Source: Ypsolopha sequella (Eukaryota; Arthropoda; Insecta; Lepidoptera; Ypsolophidae). From it: a stretch of 64,000 bases of DNA. Below are positions 43,624 through 55,015 of the stretch, piece after piece; within the stretch, counting starts at the first letter, position 1; each line of letters opens with the position of its first letter. The translations under genes were made by a program, and so were the position numbers. The stretch covers positions 9,676,401-9,740,400 of the forward strand of contig OW204004.1 in the NCBI GenBank assembly GCA_934047225.1. Direction: 5' to 3'. The notes below the pieces were generated by a model. The model had not been told where the DNA came from, did not search any database, and saw nothing but the letters and a program-made list of their open reading frames with translations.

Positions 43624-44076
43624 CAGGGTGCTCGGTAATTTGACCTATTTCTTGAAAGGACTTATACTAGAGATCATTTCCAACAAATTAAGTCCTATCA
43701 ACTAGGTGTCGAAAATGAATGGTTTCCGAGTTACGGAGGTTTTTATGTTATTTTTCAAACTTTCAGACCAATAAGCAAAAATAAATAATTTTAAAATAAC
43801 TATTCCTCTCTCAGCACTTATTTATTATATTTCTGATAAATGATAGATAAGTGATCATTTACAAAAAAAATATATGCCCTGAATTCCCATAATCTCAGAA
43901 ACAAAAGGTCTTAAGTGGAAAGAAAAACTTTTTTATTTTGTAATTTTTGAAATATCGACGTGTTCTAATTGAAAAAAAAATATTATTTTCGACCCCTAGT
44001 TGATAGGTATTATTAGTTGGAAATGATCTCTATTATAACCTCTTTCAAGGAATAGGTCGAATTTTCAAGCATTCTG
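43624..44076. mobile_element. MITE with CAGGGTGC ends (453 bp)
   Basis: The left arm CAGGGTGCTCGGTAATTTGA, then GACCTATTTCTTGAAAGGAC and AGAGATCATTTCCAAC, is mirrored by the right arm GTTGGAAATGATCTCTATT to CAAGGAATAGGTCGAATTTT and ATTCTG. Arms are about 110 bp, with TA flanks. Located in intron 1 of the host gene. Confidence 0.6.
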
Positions 44077-44164
44077 TATAAACCTGAAATGTAAAGTCGG
44101 AGCGTACTATTAAAAATTTCAAACTAAGATTATTAAAAATACTTGTTATGGAAAATTTATGTGT

Positions 44165-44470
44165 TAGTTAGTAAGAGATCCAAATTCGATCCCCGGTCGG
44201 GTATGCACTAATGAGTTTTTTGGAATTTATGTGCATAGTATTTGTTCTTACTTACCACTTGCTGAACATAAAAGGAAAGCATCGTAAGGAAACCTGCATG
44301 CCCTAAAATAGTGTATTTGTGACGAAACCGTTACGTTGGGACTTAATAATCGTCGGTGAAATGCGGGTGTACCGAGTGTGGACTGTGACTTGCATTTCAC
44401 AGTTCACACTCGGAACACCTTTGACACCCCTTTGGGGATTCATGTCGTGACGATATACAACGTGTAACAG
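44165..44470 (+). repeat. tRNA-derived SINE, copy 1 (5'-truncated)
   Basis: It contains a B-box-like ATTCGATCCCCGGTCGGG, then GCACTAATGAGTTTT, GGAAACCTGCATGCCCTAAA and an inverted pair GACTTGCATTTCACAGTTCA. Better copies are at 53517-54001 (-) and 58646-59002 (+), which show the tRNA-like head with both A and B boxes. Confidence 0.6.
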
Positions 44471-44940
44471 AAGGGTATGGTCATATTTGAAGAGCTTATT
44501 CAGTAAATGGTATAGAATCACTTTTACCATGGAACAAAGCCTAAAATCTCAACAAAAAAAATCTGCTCTTCTATACATTTCGATCGAACGGAATTGCAAT
44601 TTTCTATGAAACAGTTAATTTTTTTTCGAGAGATCAGGGTTGGTTCCATAGTAAAAGTTGCTCTAGAATGCGTGAGGGCTGCTTATTTTGAGAATATAAC
44701 TTGAGCCAACGCTCCATAGAGTTGAAAAAAAAAAAAAATTCATTCATTCATCGGTTATAGATTCAAGAAAGCCTACACCAAGTTTGGCATTCTAAAATAT
44801 TCCCGATCTCAACACTCAACTCGGTTATATTTTGGAGTCAACAACTCGGCTAACTATATTTTTAAATTATAACTTATCACAACACAGAATATACAGACTT
44901 TTATGAATATTGAAGTATAAATTAAATAAAAAAGAAAACT

Positions 44941-44983
44941 TTCGATATATATTTCGACCCACTTGGGATCGTCGTCAGTCGAA
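44941..44983 (-). ncRNA. Candidate minimal hammerhead ribozyme motif, copy 2
   Basis: Minus-strand order: TTCGA, CTGACGA, 16-nt stem II region, GAAA, TATATA, TCGAA. The change U to C at the seventh core position (CUGACGA) is at a site that tolerates any base in hammerheads. The cleavage triplet would be AUA. Stem II can form GA-CCC with GGG-UC around a bulged U, with the same extra C next to the core as in copy 1. Confidence 0.35.
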
Positions 44984-44998
44984 TATGGAACATTATTA

Positions 44999-45041
44999 TT
45001 CGACTGATGACGATCCCAAGTGGGTCGAAATATATATCGAA
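44999..45041 (+). ncRNA. Candidate minimal hammerhead ribozyme motif, copy 3
   Basis: Plus-strand order: TTCGA, CTGATGA, CGATCCCAAGTGGGTC, GAAA, TATATA, TCGAA, again 43 nt in all. Stem I is a perfect 5 bp. Compared with copy 1, stem II differs at several positions but can still pair (CCC with GGG), which hints at selection for structure, although the sample is tiny. Same caveat of the extra C after CUGAUGA. Confidence 0.4.
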
Positions 45042-45083
45042 AGTTTGCTTTTTTATTTAATTTATACTACAATATTCATAAAA

Positions 45084-46609
45084 GTATGTATATTTTTATA
45101 TAATAAAACAATTAAAAAAAAGCTTTTATTAAGTAAAATATTTATTATCACACAACACAGAATGGGTTGGGTACTATTATTTATTCCGCGTTACACGCTT
45201 CATTGATTTACGTAAGAGTGTTCAAATGATGAATTGTAAGTTTCGCTAGGTATTTAAAATCATACTGTGTAGTTATTTTGTTGTTGTTTTGTTTTATAAT
45301 TTTCTTTATTAAAAAAAAATAAAGTAACGGTAAATAACGGTATTATAATAGAAGAGTTACTTCTTCAGCGAGCGTTATTTACGTTTTTTTTTTATTTTGT
45401 TGCTTAGATTGAACTCTGCATTTGAATTTATAACTGTCGCCAACGTACGGTGTTGAAGCCGGGAACATTTTAGAGTGCCGAATGTGGAATCTCTGCACTT
45501 TAAAATATATATGATTCCAGCGCGGTCAATTACGTCACACATGTTGAGATGAGTTATAGTGTAAAGTGATGTATATTGCGATAGTGTACTTTAAAATATT
45601 CCCGACGTCACGAGTGTTGACATAAGTTATATTGTCAAAATAAGCAGCGCCGCTCTCGGCAGTGACAGTCGCTGTGACCGAAATTATCTATACCTTTTTT
45701 CAAAAATCTTTCTTTAAATGTAGTTTTTTATTTTCTACAAAATCAAAAACAAGAGCCCTTCGAACAAAATTCTGTATCCCCTATAGTTAAGATTTTCCCT
45801 ACACTGACCCATCTTAACGCGCTATCCTGTATAAGCCGTCGATATATGACCACGTTATGATATATGATAGATGATAATTGATTTTCGACATTTTCGAATG
45901 TGTCGGTACAAATATCTACAGAAACAAAATAGTAATAACGTTCATATCAGAGTGCATTGCAAAGTGGCTGTTACAACGATCGCTGCGTCGACAGATAGCG
46001 CAAAATAGAGAAAATAATACTTTTTACATATGTTACATTTGCTATTTAGAAGTTATTATGTTAGATATTTGTATTGCTCGTGTCTGTGTTCCAGTTTTTA
46101 CCTGGACTCTTTTGAATTTAAAAAGTTTAAACATTTTATCAGTTCTCTAAACCAGTTTATAGCATTTGAAAGGTATTTATTTACTCGTTGTAGGTTAAAG
46201 CTTTAGAGGTTTTAAAACATCACAATTACGGGACATAGGTCAATAAATGTCATATATTTTTTTCGATGTTTTGTAATATTCATATAGAAAGTTTAAAGCA
46301 ATTCAAAAACGTCTCTAAAGGCAGTTTTGCTTTTGAAGCCTCTTAAGTGAAATCGGTTGTAAATATCGTTAGGCTATCATTAGTGATTAAACCACCACAC
46401 CTAAGGCTGACTGGAAGTTTTTTCACCTTTGTCTTTTTTGTGGTGCTGTGGCGTTGTTGAAATGAGCTGATACTTTATGTAGAGAGATAAAGTCTCTAGT
46501 CAAGAGTATGTAAAACTGAAGACCGCCTTTAAATTGTTAGTCCCGTCAATAACATCTTTGGATTATTATGAGGTAGTATAAAAATAACGTTTTGTTGGCG
46601 ACATTCCAG
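45084..46609. other. Intron 1, remainder
   Basis: A partial TTAA family B copy lies at about 45898-46030 (GGTACAAATATCTACAGAAAC to AATAATACTTTTTACAT). Otherwise AT-rich DNA with no recognised exon. The intron ends in TTGGCGACATTCCAG at 46609. Confidence 0.4.
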
Positions 46610-46670
46610 GTATGCGCCAATGGCGGGTCACGCCGGGAGAATTCCGAATTACGGCAAGACTCAAGTCAAT
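46610..46670 (+). CDS. Host gene, coding exon 2
   Basis: A 61-base exon between ATTCCAG (46609) and the donor GTAAGT (46671). One base completes the glycine codon from exon 1. The remaining 60 encode YAPMAGHAGRIPNYGKTQVN and end in phase 0, which fits exon 3. The neat phase match on both sides is the evidence; the peptide is too short to recognise. Confidence 0.65.
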
Positions 46671-47455
46671 GTAAGTGCCCTTTGTCAGTTTGTTTTATGC
46701 TGCTTCAGTTTTGTAGCCTGTATATTTGTATAGAGTACTATTCGAATACCATCGTTGATTGAACCGATGAGCTGCGTTGGATGCAGTCACAAAATTAGGA
46801 GGGGAATGTCGTTTCAAGTTGATTGCTATTGCATTAACGGAAGCGTATATATATTTGAGATATTTGGCTTCTGGTGATTTCTCGCTGGAGTCATTCCAAA
46901 TTTCTAGTTTGTTACCTTATAACTCTGCAAGCAAGTGGTATTGGTTTGAGACCCGATCCACATCTCGGGTTACTATTCTTCTCGGAATATTTATAAATTC
47001 TTTAGGGGCTATATGAAAATCAAACAAATACGGATATAGCCCCGGAAAAATAGCTATAGTCTGTTAGGGATATCAAGATATCGCTGTCATGTCATTATGT
47101 AATTATATTTCCGGCATGGGATCTGTTAAACTAGTCTCTTTTGCTTGTATTTCGTGGCTTATTGGCTTATCAAAATTAGCTTCTAGTCATAGGAATCATG
47201 AGATCACGAATAGACTATAGTATAAAAATTACTATCTTTTATCAAAAAGTTTTAGTTTCATCAAATCAGTATTTCGATCTATCTACTCTCATTTCAAAGT
47301 TTATTAAAGATGTGGTTAGTTTTCTACTGCAACGTTGTAACTGTGCGCCTTGACTTTTCATAATTTTAAGAAGTAAAAAAGTACTTGCATCTTTTACAAA
47401 AACTGTAGGTTTATGTATAAAAGTATTTAAAATGACTTTTTTTTCCAAATTCCAG

Positions 47456-49545
47456 CCAATGGGGAACTACGAACCACCAGCATGCATACAAAACGCCATG
47501 ATGACCAAAGATAAGAAGCCCTTCACATACACGCCTGGCGGCCTTGACCTCTCTCAAATTAAGACACCCAGCATGGCACGAAGACTGGCGCGTGCCCAGG
47601 AAGAGCAAGAGCAAACGTACGCCCAAGATCATCAGCCCAATGGAGGAGGAAGCTACCGGCCCCAAGGAGGACCCGCTCCTCCTCCGCCACCAATGAACAT
47701 CCCGGCCCCTCCACCACCACCACCCCTAATCATCGAGAATCAAAAATCTAAATCTCCCAACCAAAAGCCAACACTTGCTCCTGGAGAAAGACCAGAAATC
47801 GTTATCCCAGAAAACCCTATTGGCATGTTGAGAAAGACCAACAGCCCTTACCATTGGGAGGCAGAAAAAGCCGATTTGAACCGCATTGGACCTGTACCTA
47901 AATTTGTAGAGAAAGTGCCTAGTCCTTTGACAGTCAAAATGCCTCCTTCAAGTTTCTCCCAGCATCCACCGCAGAGCTACACTCCTCAGAACACTCAGCG
48001 TCAGAATTATCCATACTCTAGTGCGAACCCTGAAAGTCCACTTCATAAACCTGAAGCTCAGTATGCTAATAAAAATTACTCTCCAGTTGGTTCTTCACCG
48101 AACACTCGGGAGTTTCTGCAAAGACAGGACTCACAGTTTAACAAAAGTCCTGAGCCATTTGCAGGACAGTCTCCAATTAGCAATGGTTCCACATTCTCTC
48201 CATCTCCAAATACCAGTTGGAGACAACCTGAAAAACGTGATTCCCCTGCTATCTCTAACAGCCCTCAATCACCGTTCACCCGAGGGCAGTTTACGCCAAA
48301 TAGTCAACAGTACTCCCCAAATCAGACACAGACACCACCCAGTCCTGGGCCTGCGTTTCACACTTTACCCAGAGCCAATCATACCCAAAACAATAATGTC
48401 TTTTACAATAATACCAACAATCAATCCAGACCTCGAAGTCCTCCAATCGAAACTTCAAATCCTACACCTTGGAGGACAAATACTCTTGGTAGGCAATCTA
48501 GGGAGCCTGAAACTGAACAATCAATATACCACAACAGCCAGCCTGTCAACCAACAGGCTACATACATACCTCCATGGCAAAAGACACAAGAAGTCAATAA
48601 CAATCAGGAACCACAATGGAAACAGAATAACAAATCTGCAAATCAGACTCAGCAATACAATCCTCCTTGGGAAACACAGGATGCAAACAACAATAGAGTT
48701 CAGCAAAACAACAGCTCACCATGGAGATCTACTCCAAATAGCAGACCATCTCCCCCAAAGCAAATTCAAACACAGGAGCCTCGCTACCAGTCAACGATTT
48801 CTATTCCTGTGACAGCCAGGAAACCAATACCAGAACCCGAATACAACAGAACACCACCGCAAAAGGAAGTCGTATACGTAAACCAGGAACCCATTTTCTT
48901 CTGTCCTGATAGTCCCAAAGTCATGCCAGGGTTTGTAAAGGCACAAAAAGAGAAAACCAAGACACCCCCACCGATTTGGTGTCAACGACCTTTTGAGGAA
49001 AATCGAAAGAGCTTACCCAGAGAGCTGGTTACACCACCAAGGGATTCCAAACAGGAACCTGAATGGGTAAGAAAGAGTAATGAAATGCAAAGAGGTGCCC
49101 GCGAAGTGGTCAGCCCACCGAAATATCAGCAACCTGTACAGCCTTCGTGGTCTACTAAGCCTTCAGATAACCGAAAGAGTTTACCAAGAGATGCTCCCCC
49201 AAGCACGCCAGGTCCTCGTATAATTCCCATTCAGATGGAGGTTTCTAGTACGGAAAACAGGGATCGAAGACAAGGCGGGCATCCACAGCCTCAGTTGAGG
49301 ATAACAATCGGCATGCAGCCCAATCAGAACTATCAGCAATCGTCACCACAAGGGCCTTATTCCCAGCCCACTCAGCGGATTATGAGGGTGTTATCACCAC
49401 AACTGGTGAGGATGGATGATGCACCGGCCGCTCAGCATGACCTGCCGACATTGAACAGGAGCTTCCAGAACAATCAGGAGAGTCAGCCAAAGACGCGGAT
49501 TATTCCTATACAGATTGAAGGAGCCAATGACGGGGCAAACAGGAG
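47456..49545 (+). CDS. Host gene, main coding exon 3 (Pro/Gln/Asn-rich, putative Zasp/Enigma-like cytoskeletal protein)
   Basis: Acceptor TTCCAG ends at 47455 and donor AG|GTAAGT starts at 49546; the exon is 2090 bases and gives residues 26 to about 721 of a 767-residue protein. It opens with a conserved-looking block, KKPFTYTPGGLDLSQIK then TPSMARRLARAQEEQEQ, possibly an actin- or Z-disc-binding motif. A poly-proline stretch (about residues 98-118) follows, then about 450 residues of disordered Ser/Pro/Asn/Gln with repeated W-containing phrases (YIPPWQKTQ, YNPPWETQ, NSSPWRS). Short internal repeats occur near the end: RKSLPRE and RKSLPRD, and RIIPIQME and RIIPIQIE. Together with the C-terminal motif in exon 4 this suggests a muscle or cytoskeletal scaffold of the ALP/Enigma (Zasp) group, or a synaptopodin-like protein. 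No PDZ or LIM domain is present in the window; they may be in other exons or isoforms. Confidence 0.8.
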
Positions 49546-50650
49546 GTAAGTTTCATGCCATATTAAAAATATTATGGACTAGGAGACGGGCGCATAACTC
49601 CAATACATAAATTAAAATATACCAAAATAGAGCTTTTCTTTCGAAGGACAATTTGTATTGTAAGATTACGTATCGACAATACCTACATATTTACAATATT
49701 CGCATATCCTTAAATATTCATGCACGTCAAAATGCAGGCTTCAAGCATGAACGATTAGCATTTCCAGAATTTATTTTTTTAACACATCAACTTTTACAAA
49801 AACGTAATGTTCGTATACTCAATGAATAAGGCATGGTAAATAAAGCTCTTGAAAACTTGAAAAAAAAACTGTGCAGTTCCCAAAATGGTTTTATAATTGT
49901 ATTATACAAAGCAGCTAAGATAGAAGCTAGAAAAGAATCTAAAACAAGCGGAAAAAGTAAAAATTATTCTGATCATAAACTCTACCAGTGATTTGCAAGG
50001 CCTTATCTTACTAATCGCGTTTCCATTAAATGTAAGATGAAGCGGCTAGCTCTTAGTTCATTATTTTTGTTCAGTCGAAATAAAGTGTAGCAGTTGCAGT
50101 CAGGAGTTTTTAGATCTTTCAGTTTTACACTGTAGATCCGCGACGGCAACTGTAAGAAAATGGTCATACAAAATATTACGTAGTAAGATAGGTACACGAC
50201 CCTGCCACTAAACTGTCTCGTCCAGTACGCCACAATTGGCAGGTTGCCAGATGGAAAAATGGAAAAAGAGAACAGTTTAAAAAAAAAGGAGCTACGAAAG
50301 GAGGATTTTAGAAAAAATTTATTACTTGAATATTTTTCAGAACTAACAACATAATTTATGTCGCATTATTAGAACATCTGAAAATTACTTAAACGCAAAG
50401 GCTTTTAGATGGGCGGTCCAAGGCAGTTTTTAGAAAACTTGTGGGAACCAATAATGACGACAAAAGTAGTATAGTTGTTGTTACTTTTTTTCGTACACGT
50501 TCAAATAATTTTATACTTGCAAATAATCAGTTCTTTTTTAAACAAAATGTTTTAACAGTCTAATTTTGCAATTTAAAACTTCCATACATTGGATTGCGAA
50601 AGTTTTAAATAGCAAAATTAGATTGTGAAACAGTTTGCTTGTAAAAAAAC
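49546..50650. other. Intron 3, first part
   Basis: AT-rich intronic DNA. GGCAGGTTGCCAGATGG at 50238 is mirrored by CCATCTGGCAACCCTGCC at 51445-51462, so an old 1.2-kb inverted-repeat element may span 50238-51462, with the SINE-like repeat and the 51101-51342 element nested in it. No exon was recognised. Confidence 0.35.
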
Positions 50651-50941
50651 GAGCCAAGTGCGAGTCGAACTCGCGCACAAAGGATTCCGTACCATTATCT
50701 ATAAAAACGGCAAAATACATGTGTATTGTATGGGAGCCCCTTAAGTATTTATTATATTCTGTTTTTTAGTATTTGTTGTTATAGCGGCAACAAAAATACA
50801 TCACCTGTGAAAATTTCAACTGTCTAACTATCACTCACGGTTCATGAGATACAGCCTGGTGACAGACGGACAGACAGACGGACAGCGGAGTCTTAGTAAT
50901 AGGGTCCCGGTGGTTACCCTTTGGCTAAGGAACCCTAAAAA
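50651..50941 (+). repeat. Lepidopteran SINE-like repeat, copy e
   Basis: The only nearly full-length plus-strand copy of the 2215-2523 family. It starts GAGCCAAGTGCGAGTCGAAC and ends AAGGAACCCTAAAAATT. Located in intron 3 of the host gene. Confidence 0.8.
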
Positions 50942-51100
50942 TTGATTATTCGTGGGTGTAACGCTGATGGAACGTGTGGGAAAAGGTAACAGAATGAAAT
51001 GATAGTACTTCTGTCGTTGTTATTGGTTCCCACAAGTTTGTATGAAGATTGCCTTCAACCATCCACCTTAAGTTGATATTTGAAGTCTTGTCCGTATTAG

Positions 51101-51342
51101 TGGCGTGCCTGGAACTTTTTCGCTGGAAAAGCAATGACAATGTCAAGTATGACTAGTAAAAAAATATAAAAATAAAAGAAAACGACTTTGAAAAAGAAAA
51201 ATTTTGTATGAAATTGTCAGCTTTAAAGCATGCTAGAATGCCTTGGTGCCACAAATTTATTTTTCAATATTGTTTTTTAATATTTCCATATTTTTTACCA
51301 GTCATTGCTTTTCCAGCGAAAAGTTCTAGGCACGCCACTGAA
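51101..51342. mobile_element. MITE with AGTGGCGTGCCT ends
   Basis: AGTGGCGTGCCTGGAACTTT at the left and AAAGTTCTAGGCACGCCACT at the right are inverted, continuing through TCGCTGGAAAAGCAATGAC. The ends resemble hAT-type CAGTGGCG tips, but I could not read a clean 8-bp target duplication. Confidence 0.55.
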
Positions 51343-51462
51343 ATAAGCGGTGTCGGTGTTGTGTGTAAATTTTGAAAAAGGAAGACAATTCTGTAGATAA
51401 GGGAGGACAATTACGAAAAAGGAAGACATGTCCCCCATTTGGATACCATCTGGCAACCCTGC

Positions 51463-52658
51463 CCGCAACGCAGCGCGCGCACTGAGAAACTCGTCGACTT
51501 GATCATGTTTACATTATCTCTCACATCCAAATTAATCCGAATCTGAACACATTCCTTCAAATTTCAGCTTCGGAGGGCGGCACTGAGTTGGCAGCTATGT
51601 TTGCACTGATCCAAAGTAAACAGAATATTTTTATTGCACAGCTTTGAGTGTTATTTTCGGAATCACGACATGATTCAATGCTTCTAAATTTAGACGATTC
51701 GTCGTGGCTCAATAACGTTGTAAGACTTGCAAATAACGATTTTAATTGCTTTCAGTGTTGGTTTAACTATTGGCTACTTTGAGTGGTGTTTACTAAAATC
51801 TAACTTCTTTAACTTGGGGAAAGAAATGCCATACAATCGAATTTACACATAATAGTCTGGGGGCAAGTGCTTTTCCGGGGGCTTCTTGATAAAGCATGGG
51901 AGAGGTGTCAATGGCTTCGTTATATTGTAGGATAATAATATCAATGGTGATATCGGTTAGGGATCCATGTTTGGTTTTAAAGACGTAATTTTTTTGTATG
52001 TGTTTTATTTTTTTGTTTTTCCTTAAACCTATCGTGTGGGGTATCAAATAAAAGGGCTTTATGCGCTGTAAAAATGTACTACATAATTACACTTCAGCCA
52101 CTCGTTTTCTGAATATCAAAAAGAAAACAATTTCAAAACATGTCAAGTTTAGGCAGAAAACGGCTAAATACTTGTCTAACGTCAATAAAAGAAAAAAAAT
52201 CATGATTACAAACGTTAATATTTACAAAATTCCTTTTATTTCAGTCAAAAAGCAACTTGTATTCTGTACGTAAAATAAAACTTCATAAAAATAATTTTGG
52301 AAATATTTAATTTATTATTCTTTGTGCTTTCATGACTTTTAGACAAAAATTTCTTCGCTGATTTCTGCCTGGAACTTGGTGTGTGTTTTTTTATAGAAAA
52401 CGAAAAAACATATTTAAGTTATAGCATAGCAAGCGCATGGGACTAACGCTCTTGGGGGTTCCATACCATTAAAATAAGTTAAAGACTAAAATAATTTGAA
52501 CAAAAATTACAGACCTATTATTATTATAATCATATATATTATATTTATCATATCTCGGGACTATGTAATCCCGGACCTTTGGGAGGTGTGCATGGGGCCG
52601 AAGCCAACACGTAGAGGCCTTTTAGACAATTTAATCCAAATGTGATGTGACTATTATA
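51463..52658. other. Intron 3, middle part
   Basis: No repeat or exon was recognised. A short CpG-rich patch (CCCGCAACGCAGCGCGCGCA) lies at about 51460-51480. Confidence 0.35.
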
Positions 52659-52712
52659 CCTATAAAATTTATAAAACCTATAAAATTTATAAAACCTATA
52701 AAATTTATTAAA
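52659..52712. repeat. Three tandem copies of an 18-bp unit
   Basis: The unit CCTATAAAATTTATAAAA is repeated three times head to tail, with the last copy altered at its end (TTTATTAAA). The unit is itself nearly palindromic. Located in intron 3. Confidence 0.8.
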
Positions 52713-52981
52713 TAAAACTGCAAACTTAGTCGACTTAGTTTAATACAATAATAATAAAATGATTTTTTATCAGGCATCTGTGGCCCATAGATGTATTTAC
52801 AAACTAACCTACACAGGATGTTAAGACAAAGTGGCTAAAGCCGGAAACTAGCGGCAGTTCTCGTCCATACGAGCATAACTTTTTGTGAAGACAAATTGAG
52901 AATACGAGAAAAAAAGTCAGTTGGTTAAAATTCTCAAGTGACGTCATATCGGACAATTCTTTAAAAAATCATAAAAAGAAA

Positions 52982-53336
52982 ATCCATCCATCAGCCTAGT
53001 TCGTCCTCTGCTGGACATAAGCCTTTCCAGGACTTTGCCACTCCCGGCGGTCATCCTGGAAGAATTGCCCATACTCACACACGCTGGGCAGGCGGGTTGG
53101 TGAGCGCGGTGCCGGAACCCTCGCATCAGTGACGCCGCTGTCCATCACCAGTCTGTTCCATATAGGGCTTGGCTATTAGGAATGGACATACCGCCATCCA
53201 TCGGTCCCAGGCATGGTGGGCCTCCTGGTTTTTTGCCTGTGAGCTGTCCTCTTACTCTCCCTCGAATTACTTCGAGGGGGTCTCCAAGTAAGATGGTGGT
53301 ACTTCCTCAGTCGAGCCCGGCATCAGCTCTACCACC
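52982..53336 (-). repeat. Dispersed repeat R, copy D
   Basis: The most complete minus-strand copy. It runs from CATCCATCAGCCTAGTTCGT to CATCAGCTCTACCACC and includes the middle GCGGTGCCGGAACCCTCGCA that copy B lacks. Confidence 0.7.
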
Positions 53337-53516
53337 TGTTGATTTATTATGGATATGGATTGTTTATGAATTACTGGCAATTAATCAGTAAATTAAATAA
53401 TTGCTCATTGGTTTGTCATTACTACGGTTGATTGACTTCAAATGCTTGAATATGCAAATAGCACGTTTAACTAAATTAATTTAAATAAATAAACCGTCAC
53501 AACATGAATTTCCGAG

Positions 53517-54001
53517 AAGGTTTCAGAGCTGTCCCGGGTGTGAACTGTGAAATGCAAGTCACAGTCCATACTCGGTACACCCGCGTTTCACCGACGATTA
53601 TTACGTCCCAACGTGATGAGTAGTAGCCCTATTGCTGTTTTTGGGCCCAAATACACGCCTTTTAGAAAGAAAGAAAAAAGTTTATTTGTCTAAAATAAAC
53701 ACATAAAAGTAACACAACATAATTAAACACAAAAATACATTAAACAAAAAGGAGACAGCTCAGCATATGCTGTGAGCATGGTAAAACATGTCTACACAGC
53801 GCTGATTTTCAGTTGATCCTGTATCATCTACAATTAAACATTTCGGTAGGGCATGCAGGCTTCCCTTCACCGCTCAGCAAGTGTAAGTAAGAACAAATAC
53901 TATTCAAATTTCGAAAAACTCATTGGTGCATGCCCGACCGGGGATAGAACCTGGATCTCAAGATTGAGAGGCCAGCGTTCTACACCTGAGCTACCGCTGC
54001 T
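53517..54001 (-). repeat. tRNA-derived SINE, copy 2, interrupted
   Basis: On the minus strand the head reads GCAGCGGTAGCTCAGGTGTA (A box) then CCAGGTTCTATCCCCGG (B box), a tRNA-like layout. The body continues to the inverted GACTTGCATTTCACAG part. A segment of about 180 bp (53663-53845, beginning AGAAAGAAAGAAAAAAG) splits the body and looks like a later insertion. Confidence 0.65.
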
Positions 54002-54394
54002 TTTTAAATTAATTTAGTAGCTGCGTAACATTTTGTGCACTTTATAACTAATAATAACCCAATACCTTTCCATAGTTAAATCTAATGCTGGTTACGTAAC
54101 ATTTTCCAAGAGTAGTTAAACACTATTAATGAGGTACTAAATGACTTACTACAGTCATCTAAAGGCGAGAAGTTTATAACCAGACTGGAGGGCTAACCTC
54201 TATTGAAAGCCGCACGCTAAAATAAATGACCTTTATGTGTCTACCTCTGTTACTCATGAAACTTTTTCTCTTCAAGAGTATCGCTGTCTCTGTTACACTT
54301 GAAAAGTTTCAAGGCGGTTTGTTGTATATTCAATTATTTTATGAGTTTATTTGATTACTTATTTTTATTATTTTAGTGTCCACTCTCCCACTAA

Positions 54395-54490
54395 GGTTTG
54401 CTGGAAGAAATCTCTTTTAAGAGATAAGCTTGCCTCCGTACGTGTTTTTTATTGTTAATAATTCTATTTAATGTCTCTGTGTATAATAAT
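54395..54490 (+). repeat. LINE 3'-tail relic
   Basis: GGTTTGCTGGAAGAAATCTC, AAGAGATAAGCTTGCCTCC and TCTCTGTGTATAATAATAG match the tail at 4971-5085. Confidence 0.5.
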
Positions 54491-54802
54491 AGAGGCCAAA
54501 TTTTTTGGCGTGGCCTTGTTTTTAAGGTCTCTAGTATGGATGTAAGCTTCTTTTCTAAAGGTCTATTTCAGGCAGAAATAAGAGCACTGTGCTCGCCCGA
54601 ACTCCCAGTTTGTGCTGTTCGCTGATAAAATCCTTATTTATTAATATTTGCCTAAACTTTGAATTTTGTTACTTATCCGGTATCCATGACTTGAACCTAA
54701 AACATTTACTAAAATCAAATCCACATAAATAATAGAATTTACACTCCAGGACAGAGAGGTTTTCAAAGTCAAATTAAATAAGAAAAAGTAGTACCGAACG
54801 AC

Positions 54803-55015
54803 TCAATAGATGGCGCAGCCTGTACAAAAAGTGTCAAAAAATGTCTTTCTGGCAACACTAGATTCTTTTGATTTTGACACTTCGTCTTTGCTTCGTTTTT
54901 TTTTATGGTTAATCCATGCCTCACATGTATTATTGTTCTTTCTGTAATGAATTCTTGTAGAGAAACTGTGTGTTCCTATATTTTTACAATTAGCCACAAC
55001 GCATGGGCTGACCAT
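54803..55015 (-). pseudogene. Possible THAP-domain relic
   Basis: From the ATG at 55015 the minus frame reads MVSPCVVANCKN, then GTHSFS and CEAWI followed by a basic tail. This recalls the start of a THAP zinc finger (C-x(2-4)-C, then an aromatic/FP block and a Trp), a DNA-binding module found in P-element-type transposases and derived host genes. The second Cys/His pair is not visible, so if the call is right the domain is broken. It is antisense within intron 3 of the host gene. A chance ORF is the alternative. Confidence 0.3.

Larger units (their letters stand above)
44901..45083. repeat. Palindrome of about 183 bp: inverted pair of Penelope-type terminal segments
   Basis: Two arms of about 85 bp (44901-44984 and 44998-45083) are near-perfect reverse complements: ACTTTCGATATATATTTCGA faces TCGAAATATATATCGAAAGT, with a 13-nt spacer ATGGAACATTATT. 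Each arm carries one hammerhead-like motif. Penelope-like elements are known for direct or inverted terminal repeats, so this could be the joined ends of two copies or a solo inverted terminal structure. It lies in intron 1 of the host gene. Confidence 0.6.

Noticed and set aside
47432..47455. ATG at 47432 as the start of the host protein
   Set aside because: It lies in the polypyrimidine tract of a splice acceptor (TTCCAG at 47455), and the phase-0 join to exon 2 explains the frame better.
48021..48812. 263-residue open frame on the + strand
   Set aside because: It overlaps host exon 3 in another frame; the exon frame has acceptor, donor and in-phase partners, so this is a shadow produced by the low-complexity composition.
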